From: Toxorhynchites rutilus septentrionalis
Taxonomy: Eukaryota; Arthropoda; Insecta; Diptera; Culicidae
DNA length: 64,000 nt
Direction of reading: 5' to 3'
Assembly (NCBI RefSeq): GCF_029784135.1
Contig: NC_073744.1
Coordinates: 35,664,061 to 35,728,060 of the forward strand
Position numbers and translations under genes: made by a program. Positions 38,772-50,683 of this stretch are shown piece by piece (the stretch's first letter is position 1; each line of letters opens with the position of its first letter). The notes under the pieces were generated by a model, which saw nothing but the letters and a program-made list of their open reading frames with translations, was not told the DNA's origin and searched no databases.

Positions 38772-39905
38772 CACAGGAGAGTTGTGTCATAGACACGACC
38801 GCATAATTGAGGTAGTATTCCGTTAGGCTATCTGTTACATGCTGGTTTTGGATACGTTTCAAAAATTACATCGTTAAACTCTTCGATAATGATTTGGTGG
38901 CTCTGAAAAGAGCCGTTATGATTGTTGGGTATTGTTTGTTCACTTCATCAGTGATTACAACCGAGTGATGATGACAGAAGGATGGTGATTAATCGTTGGA
39001 TTATTCATATCACGATAGAAGATTCTGAAGAGGAATGAGATATAATGGAAACGAGATGGCTCCTGTTTTCTGTATGGATAAAATAAAAAAATTGTAAGGA
39101 GTTGTATCTAGGACACGACCGCATATTTTCTACGTAAAACTACGCAATTACATTATGCAATCCACTTGTTTACCACTTCGAATTTTATTATATTTAGTAT
39201 CTGAAATGACGTTTTGGGGAAAAATATTCCGGTCTGCACAACGACAAGCGGTTACAAAAGTACTCAACACCAAAAAATACCCCAGACTTGCATGTATTTG
39301 CAAAGCGGATTCACCAAGACACATTAATTTTGAAGTCCGTGTTAGGGAAACACAGCTCAGTGGGAAAAAATACCCCCGACTTGCATGTTTTGACAAAGCG
39401 GACTTCCCCAGGCACATTGATTTTGAAGTCCGTGTTAGGGAAACACAGCTGAGTGGGAACAAAAATACTCCCGACTTGAACTCTTTGTTAGGGAACCGTA
39501 AATCGGGCCAATCAAAACTTGCCAGTTAGGGCGTTTAAATAACGCTTGACATTTTACAGTTATTCAATTGTTCATCTCATGAAAAATAACATTTTATTAA
39601 TTGTGATAGTCGCGTAGAAATATTTCCTTTCAATTGATGTTTATCTTTCAAAAAAATTCACCAATGATAACCAATGATAATTATTGAACAAAATTATCAA
39701 TTTTTCTCACCACAAAAAAATACATGTTACTTTATATTAGAGAAAACAAGATATTGGTTCGTATTATTATTCGAAATGGTAAAGATTCTTTTATTATAAT
39801 TTATTATAATTACTTTCTGTGTGTTTATTCAACCCATTTTCATTTCCGCTTCAAACCCAACGGAACACGATGCTGTATGCCTCAATGCGAATTTCAATTG
39901 GACTA
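38772..39905. mobile_element. repeat family with ACACGACCGCA end, copy 1, internally interrupted
   Basis: Begins CACAGGAGAGTTGTGTCATA, continues with 'tatctgttacatgctg' and ends 'caatgcgaatttcaattgga' (39,884-39,902). All of these occur reversed at 47,050-47,575. A related segment (39,093-39,590, starting TTGTATCTAGGACACGACCG) is inserted within; it has two diverged units of about 90 bases with GTGTTAGGGAAACACAGCT. Confidence 0.7.
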
Positions 39906-39915
39906 ACAGCACCTA

Positions 39916-40191
39916 GTCTGCTTCCGTGGCTGAGAAGTTAGCGTCCCATACTATCATATCAAGGGTTCAGGTTCAATTCCCGTTCTGGTCCGGGGATTTT
40001 TGTCAAAGAATTTTTTTTTTGACACACTGTGATCACGCGTATTCTAGAGCTTGCCACTCCATAATACATTCAAGGTGTGTTATCCGGCATAGAAATTTCA
40101 AGTAGGTACTATTAATCAAAAGTACGCAAGTAATACCTACGTTGAGGAGGTAAAAGTTCCACTGAGTACATTAGTGCCATCCAAGAAGAAG
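39916..40191 (+). mobile_element. tRNA-derived SINE, second Feilai-like copy, 11-bp target duplication
   Basis: Head GCTTCCGTGGCTGAGAAGTT with a B-box GGTTCAATTCCC near 39,970, body with CACGCGTATTCTA shared with the copy at 1199, tail AAGAAGAAG. AACAGCACCTA at 39905-39915 and 40192-40202 is the flanking duplication. Confidence 0.85.
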
Positions 40192-40252
40192 AACAGCACC
40201 TAATACGATACATAGAGCATATGGGAAATCACTTTTTCGAACATTCCATCGC

Positions 40253-40756
40253 GGTAGGGGGTCTCCGTAGCCACATTGGCTGCGCGTTCGCTTAGTAAGC
40301 GATCGATCGTGAGTTCAAAACTCAGGACCCTCATTGACCATCTTTGTGTTGTTACAGAATAGCTACGTCCACGCAACAAACATCAGCGATGGAGATCGAT
40401 CCACGGTCGAAATTAGATCGATTCATCCATACAACTGCTCTGCTCTGCAAGACACATCGGGCTGCTGTTCTATAAATAGCTCAACAATGATCAATCAACT
40501 TCCTCCGCTGTCCGGTGGTCTAACTGGATAATGGAAGAAAAATACAATACAGAATACTCTTACGCCTAAATGGCTACTGTGTAAATGTACCATATGCAAT
40601 GGTATAGAAGGAATACTGGCGAATGGCAACTGTGTAATGTAATGTGCTATAATTATAGATATGATAACCATGTGACATGTACACGATTAAAATTCGGCTC
40701 TGTTACAGCTAAAATGCTAATGAGCCTGAAATAAATAAATGGGATATAAAAAAAAA
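40253..40756 (+). mobile_element. second SINE type, about 500 bp, with 13-bp target duplication
   Basis: AACATTCCATCGC at 40240-40252 and 40757-40769 flanks it exactly. The head is tRNA-like (A-box-like TAGCCACATTGGC near 40,270; B-box-like GAGTTCAAAACTC near 40,312). The body of about 400 bases has no strong frame. The tail is AAATAAATAAATGGG followed by an A run. A 5'-truncated, nearly identical copy is at 49942-50292. Confidence 0.85.
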
Positions 40757-40822
40757 AACATTCCATCGCTTTTCCATTTTTTCTTGTCACATGAACATTC
40801 CTTGGGTAAAGATGAACACAAC

Positions 40823-43387
40823 GGGCCTGATCACGAACATCACTGTCAGTTCATTCGCCTCTAACGAATTTTTATGAATAATAATATCTTCTATATATCA
40901 GAATAAATCCAAATTTATCCATCATCATCAGTATAATCTGAGCTAATTCCATATGGGATCCTTAAGTTTATTCCTCTTATCCTTCCCGTTCTCGTGTAAT
41001 TTGATATACGGGACATGAGGTTTGATATAATTATTTAAACAGAAACTGGTCAGTAACGTCGGTCAGAAGCATAATTTTCATATGAAACATGTGATGAGTT
41101 TCAAGGAATTTGCCAAAAACAGAAAATAATTCAGATTTTCTTTAGACGGATATCAAAATTATGAAAAATATAATAATTTATAAATTATTAATTTAAAAGC
41201 TTTGCAATGATAGATTAATTTTTTCCTTATTTGAAACTTAAATATTCTTTCATTCAAAGTATGTCTTCAAAACAATATCCTTGAAAAAATCTATTACGTA
41301 AAACAAAAGATCAATGGCCTTATTCGATGTAGTTATCGTCCTGATTCGGGTCTTGTCCGCCAATTGCGAATGTTTGAATTACAAAAACCAGCTCTGCAAT
41401 GTTGGAAAAACATTACAGTTATTATTTTATATTCAAAATATCAACAAATCAATATTATACATAATCAATCATAATGATCGTTTTGGGTCAGTGGCCTCCA
41501 TTGCCATTTTATGGGGTTGCAACTCTCTGTTAGTCTAATCCTCAAAATAGAAACAAAAAATTCTATTCATTTAGGACAATCGAAATTAGACCTTTCACCA
41601 TGTTTCAATCGGTCTACGGGAGCTACATTTTTAGTATCAATTACATCCGATAGTGTATTTATCGAATCCAAATAAACAAATTTATGTTCTCTGGATACGT
41701 CAGGATTTCGTTCTAAAAAAAGCCACCAAGCGGGTAAATTGTTGTTTGTTTATCTTTCCTTTCTTAAAAAGCAAGACAAGATTCAAAATGTTAGCAAAAA
41801 AGCTAAATAAATCCGAAATTAAACTTACTCCATTCCGCCTGACTACCCAGCAAACATTAAATCAAGATTATATATAGCATCATATGCCCTAAACTTTGGT
41901 TGGCATATAATGCGCCTAATTGGCATATGCATGCAAAAGTGGAGGCCATATATGTACATGGCAAATGCTTACCGAATTAGTTTGGATGAATATGCAACTT
42001 TGACCGACTATAATAGCGATTATGTTGAAATTGAATTGCGATCTAATATGAATATATTCATGAATCGTCAGCGCACCTAATACGACCTTTGCCATACTCA
42101 TATACGATTTATTACAGACATAGAAAAAAAAACAAATGGCGCAAAATATTTTCGTAAAATGTTTATTATAGCCTTACGAATCGCCATTTTTATATATGAA
42201 TATTTATATTTGTGAAAATAATAATTATTAAATTTACTTGTGTTGAGAGTGAATTATAAATGTTTAAAATGGCACAGATTGATGTTTGGTGAAAACTGAT
42301 CCGATGTGGGTTCGAATTCCGGTCGTCTGTATTATCGTTTTGCTGCATGTTTCATTAGAAGGGATGTTTGCCGTTGTTACTTTCATCGAACATCAGCAAT
42401 TTCGAGTGCTGATATTTAGAAGCCCATTTTTGTAAATCCATAAAAAATCTATGGTTTCCTGTAATAGATTGAAATTAAACACGTTTTATGAAATCATTAA
42501 AAATTAAAAATAAATTACCATAATCAATGAAGTCATTGAATTGCTCTTTTCCTGCAATGAAATCAAAATCCAAATTGATTCATTCAATATTCCATTTTCG
42601 TCTGTTAATTTGTTATGAGTTTCGCTCATATTTGTTTCGAACCGTTTAGCTTCTCTCCAGCGGTTGCGATGTTTTGTGAGTAATCGACTATTAGAGCCAC
42701 TTTTTTCAAATTTAATTATGTTATTCTTCCGTATGTGTTCAGACATTGCTGTTACGAAATGAAACTTGTCAATGTTAAAGCATTCCATTGACATTTCAAT
42801 ATGATGTAATATGTTCTTTATTAGGATCTAATATGATTTACTGTTTCATGATTTTCTTCAGCATACAACACAATTTACTGCAGTACTGAATCGATTTAAA
42901 TTATACGCTTATACGACATACAAACTGCATCAGCGTAATACACGCATATGATATGGAATCAATATATTTTATGACAATGTACATCATAAAACTGATGTTT
43001 ATTATATCGAATTGCGACTTAATTTGATAATGATATATAAAATCGAGTTTTTACATTTTATGCGATTTCAAATATACACGATACATACTTTTATCGATAT
43101 TATATGCGATTATGATTTATTCTGATTTCATGTAAGACTTAGCACGTGCAAAATTATACGATTTAATGTTTGCTGGGTAGCTTTCACCATCTAAAACACA
43201 AGTGACAAATATACCTCTTTTTTTCCCGTGACGTGACAGTACCGTGATATTCATAATAACACCGAGTTCATCAAAGTTGTCACGACGGATGAACTCTTCC
43301 AGATTCTACACACACGGTGGCAGCCGTAATAACGTTTTATACAATTCACTTCGTTTTCACCGTGAAGTGACATTCGTGATCAGGCCC
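40823..43387. mobile_element. TIR element, 2.56 kb including a nested insertion
   Basis: Inverted ends GGGCCTGATCACGAACATCA and the complement of GGGCCTGATCACGAATGTCA. Flanks AACACAAC (40815-40822) and AACAAAAC (43388-43395) match in 7 of 8 bases, suggesting an 8-bp duplication (hAT or P type). About half of it is another TIR element at 41846-43177. No transposase frame was recognised. Confidence 0.7.
41846..43177. mobile_element. nested TIR element, 1.33 kb, TA duplication
   Basis: TA at 41844-41845 and 43178-43179. Ends CCCAGCAAACATTAAATC and its reverse complement. Words such as 'tatacgatt' and 'atatgatt' are scattered through it near both ends. A short relative is at 13,091-13,212. Minus-strand frame 42504-42794 shows no recognisable domain. 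Confidence 0.82.
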
Positions 43388-44766
43388 AACAAAACAAACA
43401 ACTTAAATCGGACGATCCGTTCTCGAGCGGGAACACACATCGGTTTTATTTATGAAAATTGAAGAATTTTTTAAATTTTTTTCGATAGACACGGCCTTGC
43501 AAGCAGATTTTGCGTCAGTTTTATCCATATATTTTAATAAACGAGGTCTTCCTCTACACTCCTGATTGTTTATAAGGGCAACCGCACCAATGTGTTACTA
43601 TTCAAGGTTTCTAGTCTCGAGTTTTAGCCGTTACCAATTTATTAACTCGTCGATTTACACACCCGTCGTTGCTATAGTATCACTTCTTTTTCGCACCGTA
43701 GGTTGCTAAATACGATTGCTATTACTAGAAGAAATGATATGTGTCAGTTAATTCCCCTTTCGTCGCATTCATTTTTTGATAGATAAATGTAATATATACA
43801 CTTCCGAAATAATATTTCAGAGCAAAATCACAAAAAACGAACACAAGACGAATGAAAACCACAACAGATGTTTGACATTTGTTGAAAATAGCAACACATG
43901 GTTCGGTTGCTATCGCGTTGCCAAATTTGTTAACTTACTATTCACCGAGAGGCAGATTACTATTCCCCACACCTGAACCGCAACCACCAGTGGGGTTGCT
44001 GCGTTATGGTGAGGGTTGTCAAAATGCGAGAAGGAAAATGAAAGGTGGGAAGATTTTTTAAATCTGTGACGTCACAGATTTTGTTTATGAATGTTACTTT
44101 TCTTATAATAGAAACTGGAATTTCAGTATTGTTGAGGTGTTCTAAACTTTATTTCAATCTTATTTTACTTCTCGTTACATCGACCAAAAACGTAAATGAA
44201 CAAAGTCAGAGTTACAAAATCGTTTTTTCCTTTGGCGGAAAACATTTTACAGCGCATGAGAAAAAAGTAGCATTTTTTTTCCGCGTAAAATGCACTTGAA
44301 AAATAAATTGAATAGACTCCATATGACCTAAATTGTTATGCCTGATATGTGAACTTCTTATCTTCCTGGCTACTAATACAATCAAAGTTTAACACAAGCA
44401 AAACCCGTGAATCTTCCCACCTTCTATTTTTCATCTCGGTCAAAATGTCTGTAACAACGCATTGGTGCGGATGCCCTAATGTTTGTACAAATTTCAAACC
44501 AAACTTTATCTGTAAGGCTGATGTCACATTAGGCGGATTCGTCGCCGCGGATTGCGCGAGTAAAGCCGCAGCGGAGGATCTACAGTGTATTGTGAATGAG
44601 CCATGTCACACAGAGCGGGGCGGTTTTGGAAGCGAATTCATATCGAGAAAAAAAATCGTGTCAAATATTTTACCTCCGGACAGTGTAAGCCCACCTTAAC
44701 TCGAATACTCGCGCACGGTATCACCTACTTATACAAGATGTTTTTCCTGCGTCACAATATCTCTAA
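43388..44766. other. intergenic, no recognised element
   Basis: Several overlapping open frames on both strands at 44,349-44,700, none with a recognisable domain. No repeat pair seen. Confidence 0.45.
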
Positions 44767-44954
44767 AGGCTGATTTAGACGATGCCAGTCAGCGCTCTAG
44801 TTGAAGTATCCAGTGAACAGAGAACAGACACTCTGTTCAAGTTATTTGTACCAGTATCGAACAAGTAATTGGCCTCTAACTGGAACAGAGTGTCTGTTCT
44901 CTATTCATTGGATACTTCAACTAGAGCGCTGACTGGCATCGTCTCAATCAGCCT
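44767..44954. mobile_element. palindromic MITE, second Harbinger-like copy, 188 bp
   Basis: TAA at 44764-44766 and 44955-44957. Arms match 37921-38106. The loop sequence is the reverse complement of the loop of the first copy, so the two inserted in opposite directions. Confidence 0.88.
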
Positions 44955-45334
44955 TAACCTACTACACTTTTGACGTAGGATTACGTCTTTCGGGAACATA
45001 TTGGGGTACAAATTGAAAAACGAATATCGATCGCATCGTGAAGAATGTCCAATTTTAAACGCGTATTGCTCAGTCATTTCATGACGGATTGATGAGATTT
45101 TTACATCAAAACATTGCGGCACTCTATAACAATTTTTCACCTTGAATAAAATAATATATATCATGTAATTAACTATCGAACAATTGAAAAATCTCAACCC
45201 CTATCTAAACGGTACTGATTGGCCGAAATTGACGTCATTTCTTTTTCGCCTGCTTCGCTTCTTTCGTTCCCCGATAAGTCAAATATTAGCATGTCGAGCG
45301 AGTGGGGGGCGCCTATTTCTCACATACCAACTGA

Positions 45335-45905
45335 TATAAAAGGACGGTAGCATTTTTGGATTTCTCATTCTCGTTCAACGCTCAGATCGGCAAACATCTG
45401 GGCTTCTAGTGTGCAGTGCTCTACAAATCATCCAAAACCATACGGTGCGGCAAAGGAGAGGAAGCCATCGGCAACCAACGATGGATGCGGTGCGGCAAAG
45501 GGAGCAAAGAAGAGGAAGCAGCGGAGAGCAACGAATTAAATCTTGTGTGCATTGCTGGTGCGCTCCTCTTCACATCAACAATTGGATGCGGCAAAGGAGG
45601 CAGAGGAGCGAAGTGCATTGCATCGCATCGTATCACACCCGCTATCCGTCGTTTAGCTCGTCGTGGTTGTGCCAATCAAACCCTCGCAAATCGACACACA
45701 GAAGCCGATAGCGCCAAAGTCAAGGAAAGCATCAGCGAATCCGTAAAAGCTACCGCTCCCAAAACTAAACTGCTACATCCGACTGAAACGCAGCAGATTC
45801 CGTACAACCCATTAAACCATTCCAGTCCTTCTCAGGACTATCAATTTGTTTTGAAACAAAAGAGTTTATTTTACTGTTTTCCACTTACCACAAAAACTAT
45901 ATAAA
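45335..45905 (+). pseudogene. histone-derived mosaic (H4-like) with TATA box and histone-type 3' stem-loop
   Basis: TATAAAAGG at 45335. A frame is open from 45,416 to 45,904. It contains three diverged CGKG motifs (about 45,441; 45,489; 45,586) like the GRGKGG start of histone H4/H2A, and ITPAIRRLARRG, nearly identical to the H4 core ITKPAIRRLARRG. Conserved H4 sequence beyond that point is lost. At 45824-45839 AGTCCT-TCTC-AGGACT forms the six-base-pair, four-base-loop hairpin typical of histone mRNA 3' ends. It cannot encode a normal histone. Possibly a composite of N-terminal duplications. Confidence 0.65.
45824..45839 (+). terminator. histone-type 3' stem-loop (variant)
   Basis: Perfect six-pair stem AGTCCT/AGGACT with loop TCTC, as in replication-dependent histone mRNAs, which usually have GGCYCU stems and a UUUC-like loop. 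Stem sequence is atypical, so function is uncertain. Confidence 0.55.
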
Positions 45906-46520
45906 ACCGATCAAAAATACTGTTTATTTTTAACATTTTCTACTAACAACTAACATGGAACGTATCATGTCAAAAACATACGTTTCATCAACCACCTTTT
46001 ATTGGATTTGGCAAAAGAAGCGAAGGACATATGCATGCATGTATATAACGGAACGCTCCAGTCATACACAGCCCGTTAGGGACGAATGACCTTTGAGTTA
46101 AAGTCCCTTCAAAAACAAGAACGAACGATACACAGCTCGTATCAGACAAATGCATGAAGAAATTCTATAAAATAAAAATAATATTTTTGTGGTGCCTTTG
46201 CGCCAACTACACGGGCGTGTAGCACCATAGTAGTAAAAAATGTCGAAGTTCGTGACATCTGGTAGCAATATTTTTCTTCTTTTGAATTATAGAGACTTTA
46301 AACTTTACGTTCATTCGTCTCTAGCCCGGCTCATGTACTTACAATTATTGGTCAGTTATTACGAGATAATTGCATCAATCGATCTGAGCACTCCATAACA
46401 ATCCATCACAATTGATAAAATAATATATCATATGAAACTAACTAGCAAACAATCAAAAAATTTTCAAACGGAAATACCTCGTTCTGATTGGTCGAAATTG
46501 AATATACGGAGAAATCGGCT
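45906..46520. other. intergenic; small repeat fragment only
   Basis: At 46,290-46,325 'agactttaaact' and 'ttcattcgtctctagc' match the end of copy A near 29,980. Nothing else recognised. Confidence 0.45.
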
Positions 46521-46554
46521 CATCAAAGTAGAGCGAACTTTTGCTCCCAGTGTG

Positions 46555-46662
46555 TATTCCCTAACAAGTGTATTCCCTAACAGAGACATTAAAACGAAGT
46601 GTATTCCCTAACAGAGACATTAAAACGAAGTGTATTCCCTAACAGAGACATTAAAACCAAGC
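46555..46662. repeat. 31-bp tandem repeat, about 3.5 copies
   Basis: GTGTATTCCCTAACAGAGAC plus ATTAAAACGAA repeated head to tail with very little change, then one more diverged unit near 46,720. It lies within the repeat family of 38,772-39,905, which has the complementary 'gtgttagggaa' words. Confidence 0.9.
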
Positions 46663-46699
46663 TGCCTGGGGGAAATCGGAATACATGAAAGCAGGGGGG

Positions 46700-47575
46700 C
46701 TTTTGTTTCCACCGACATGTATTCCCTAACAGAGATTTCAAATCCAAGGTGTCTGGGGGAAATCAGCATGTAAATACCTTCGTGGTTGATAGTTTAACTA
46801 ACGACGCGCACAAATGGATAGTGCTTATTGTAACTAGCGTGGGCATTGCTGATTGCATACTTGCTGGCGAATTAGTAGGGAGCGATGAATGAGTGTTTTT
46901 TTATGTTCGTTCCAATAAGAATCTTTCGATGGATTAATTGAAGAATGATATTTCAATGAACTGAATAGAACCTATGTGTGATAGAATATAAATAAACTTT
47001 AAATTTGGAACTTTTATGTTGGTTGCTTCGTGAAATTTCATATCAATGACCGATATTATTGTCCAATTGAAATTCGCATTGAGGCATGTAGCATCGTGTT
47101 CCGTTGGGTTTAAAGCGAAAATGCCATTTCCATTTCAAATATATTTTCTCTATAATAAAACAACACTTTTTTTTCTGGTGAGAAAACTTGATAATTGTGT
47201 TCGATAATGATAATTATCTTATATTACATTGATGAGTTTTTTTCTTTATTTCATCCATACATAACACAGGAGCCATCTCGTCCAATGCCACAGAGCGCGG
47301 CTTTCATCATATCTCATTCCACTTAGGCATCTCCTATCGTGATACGCACCATCAAATGACTAATCACCATCTTTCTATCATTATCACACGGTTATGGACA
47401 TTGGTGGAGTGAACCAAGAATACCTAACAACCAGACAAAACGGCCGCCAAGAGATTAACAATGTAATTCTTCAAACATATCCAAAGTCAGCATGTAACAG
47501 ATAACCCAACGGAATCCTACGTCAACTATGCGGTCGTGTCTCGGACACAACCCTCCTGTGACTTTTTGGAACGGT
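46700..47575. mobile_element. repeat family with ACACGACCGCA end, reversed copy 2
   Basis: Read on the minus strand from 47,575: CACAGGAGGGTTGTGTCCGA, 'tatctgttacatgctga', and on to 'caatgcgaatttcaattgga' near 47,065. It follows the same order as 38,772-39,905 but lacks the internal insertion found there. Confidence 0.7.
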
Positions 47576-48803
47576 TGTTTCTGTTGAAGTTGTTTTCTGG
47601 TGCGATCTATTCCGGGAACTCACACTAGCTTCAATTTTCCTCGCACCTACCTTCCATCAACGTTGACGAAATCTTTGCTGCTGTCATCGGACGACCAATT
47701 TTTGCTACGAAAATCTCACTTGAATGCCCGATAAAAACTATGCACAACTATGATGGTACGTAACACCACTTCTCCCACGTAACTGTCCAAAAGGGAACCG
47801 AGCTAAATGCACAATTAAACAATAATACTTCAAACACAAGCCACGAACTCTCGCTTCACAAAAAAAATGTTTATCTGCACTATCTAACGACACATGTGTA
47901 GACAGAAAAACGCCTAATGGCCACAAGTAAAACACAAAATTTGAAGAAACACTGGTTACAAAAAAATCACATTCTGTTTGATAAAACTAAGTGATCGAGA
48001 CTGTAGAAATCACAAACTTTCTATGAAAATTTACCGAGAAACACCTCGCACGTGGAAAAATGAACCGCATGCATCGCTGACATCGATTGACTTGCTGAAC
48101 TGGGGGTGATCAATGATACATATGAGGTGAAGCAGTAGACAGAGTATATTGGTATTAGTAAACAAAATATGATGTCGTCATTATTTGCATTCAATATGGA
48201 ATGTATATGGAAGAAAGGAAACAATATTTAAATAACTCACAATTTGATGATGTCATGAGCTAAAATGCTCATGAAATCTTGCAACTGATTGTTTTTTAAT
48301 AGATTATAATTGCAAAAACGTCCAGAGAACAGTCGTATTCTTAGTCCTCGGAAATAGTAGAATTTTCAATAAAATGTTGCTTAATTGTAAACTATTTTTA
48401 TCAAATTACATGCATCGGTACTGGGAGTCTTCAAAATATCATCATATCATCGCGAAAATAACGAAAATTTGTTTGTTTCTATGAAGGTGAGAGAGTGAAA
48501 ATGGTACACAAACATATCACTTTTTTCATCTTTTCCGACATCATTTCACGAATATCCGAAAAGATCTGTTTTTAATTGATAAAAAACTTGCCGAAAAAAG
48601 CGTTCCCACATGGACGTGGAAGGCAATTGAATGTTAACCCATTCCCGTACAACATCGAGTCTCACTCATAGGTACTTGAATAACATAGGGCGCTAGAACG
48701 CTCAGCAGGCTAGTGAAATCACTTGATGTGTGACTTACTAAATAATACAGGAAGGGGTGACTTACTAAATAATAACTCTTGACGTCACAATGTGAAAAGT
48801 AGC
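47576..48803. other. intergenic, no recognised element
   Basis: AT-rich. No repeat pair, splice-supported exon or RNA was found. Confidence 0.4.
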
Positions 48804-49605
48804 TACACTAGAAGAAATCTTTCGTAACTGGAGCTACCAAATCTTTAGTAGTCGATACATTGGTAGAATGCACACATTATTAGTACATTTTACCAAAATT
48901 TCGTAAAGCAAATGTCAGATGTAATATACATTCTTACGAGAGATTAGTACATTTTACTTGATAGCGTTAGTTAGTGTTGTCATATCTGAGCAATTGTGTA
49001 GAGCAAAGCTTGCAGTCGCCATTTCCCTCATGAAAGTAATACAATTCGGAGGTAAGCAGTTTGTTTTAAATAAAATATAATCATACATTTATATTTCTTC
49101 TCGGTCGCGAAGCTATTTTCGCCGAAAGGAAATGAAGGGCCACACCGAATATCTATCTCGACGGCACCGGCAACAAAATACTAACGCAGATATCCATTAC
49201 CAACATGCCAATCATCCAGCAGCAAAATGCTCCGAGCGTGGAAGTATACCCGTTTGCAAGTTGTGCAAGCGTAAACTTGTGCCCATACAAGTGCTTAAGT
49301 GTTCAGTTTTTTATGTTGGAATTTTATTCGATGGAAATAAATGAACAAAATATAACCTCTATATCGTCATTATTGTATTGTATAATAAACGAATGCAACC
49401 CGATATCAATAAATTGGGCGTTGGCACGAAATCCCGTAAGAAGGATCGAAGTTGGCGCGATATTCTGGTACATGTTTTGACACTTGTATTTACTAATTTA
49501 CTCGCGTAAAATATACGAATTAATAGTACGGTAGAAAATGACTAACGAATTGGTATTAATTACTAAAGAATTTGTAATATATACTAATTATTCCTCTCAG
49601 TGTAT
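48804..49605. mobile_element. TIR element of about 0.8 kb
   Basis: Left end TACACTAGAAGAAATC and right end complement of TACACTGAGAGGAATAAT are imperfect inverted repeats; both arms then share a CAAATTCTTTAGTA-like block. The middle (49,080-49,480) is less AT-rich and has overlapping open frames without any recognised domain. Superfamily unknown. Confidence 0.6.
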
Positions 49606-49941
49606 GGTAGCGCATGCTATCACGCCCACTACGCTCGCAAATTCTGCCATTTGCTCCACCTATTAATCCTGTTCATGGCCAACAACTCTGGCTCTAACCA
49701 TGATTCGTTCATCTGGAATAGAAATCCTTTAGATGTAATGCTTAATGAAAGGTTCCAGAATGGCAAAAGAAATACGTAGCTTTTAGGTGAGAATTTGTAT
49801 TTTCAAACGACTTTTTTGTACAAACAAATACTTGATTACAGGAGATGCAGGGTATCCTTTGAAACCTTACTTAGTGATACCCTTTCGCACATCGCACAAG
49901 GCAAACAAAGTTTAATGAGATCCATTCGAAAACTGAAAAAC

Positions 49942-50292
49942 GGTCGAAATTAGATCGATTCATCCATACAACTGCTCTGCTCTGCAAGACACATCGGGCT
50001 GCTGTTCTATAAATAGGTCAACAATGATCAATCAACTTTCTCCGCTGTCCGATGGTCTAACTGGATAATGGAAGAAAAATACAATACAGAATACTCTTAC
50101 GCCTAAATGGCTGCTGTGTAAATGTACCATATGCAATGGTATAGAAGGAATACTGGTGAATGGCAACTGTGTAATGTAATGTGCTATAATTATAGATATG
50201 ATAACCATGTGACATGTACACGATTAAAATTCGGCTCTGTTACAGCTAAAATGCTAATGAGCCTGAAATAAATAAATGGGATAAAAAAAAAC
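49942..50292 (+). mobile_element. 5'-truncated copy of the 40,253 SINE
   Basis: Almost identical to 40,406-40,756 over its whole length, including GAGCCTGAAATAAATAAATG and the A run, but lacks the tRNA-like head. 5' truncation is usual for LINE-driven insertion. No clear target duplication. Confidence 0.88.
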
Positions 50293-50683
50293 ATTTTTTT
50301 TCGTATATCGGGCGATTTCTGCAGAATTTGAAGCCATTTGCCTCAGAAGCTTTGTTGGTTCTACGAGCATATAAAGACGGTTGTCTGCATCCTATAGATT
50401 ACGATGTGATGTACGTTTTCGTTTGTTTTGGCTGTCGTTGCTGCTCCCTAAATTCTCAATGTCGTTTAATTCCTGTTCTGGTACTGGCTCGATCACCAGC
50501 CCCTTTATTTCGCGCGGCGAATGAGGTGAGATGGCTCAAGTCACTGTGTTCCCGTAGGCGAATGGCGTGACTATAGTTTGTCATTAAGTGAGATTTGAAG
50601 TCGTGTCCTCATATGTTATCGACTCGGGTATTGAAAGGAAGTTGAAAAGCAAGGTAGCTTCCACAATGGAGCGAGAAACTTTG

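Noticed and set aside
42280..42345. B-box-like GGTTCGAATTCC
   Set aside because: Isolated match inside the nested TIR element with no A-box.
45421..45711. Alternative frames on both strands over the histone-like region
   Set aside because: Only the frame open from 45,416 contains the histone-like motifs; the others are shadows.
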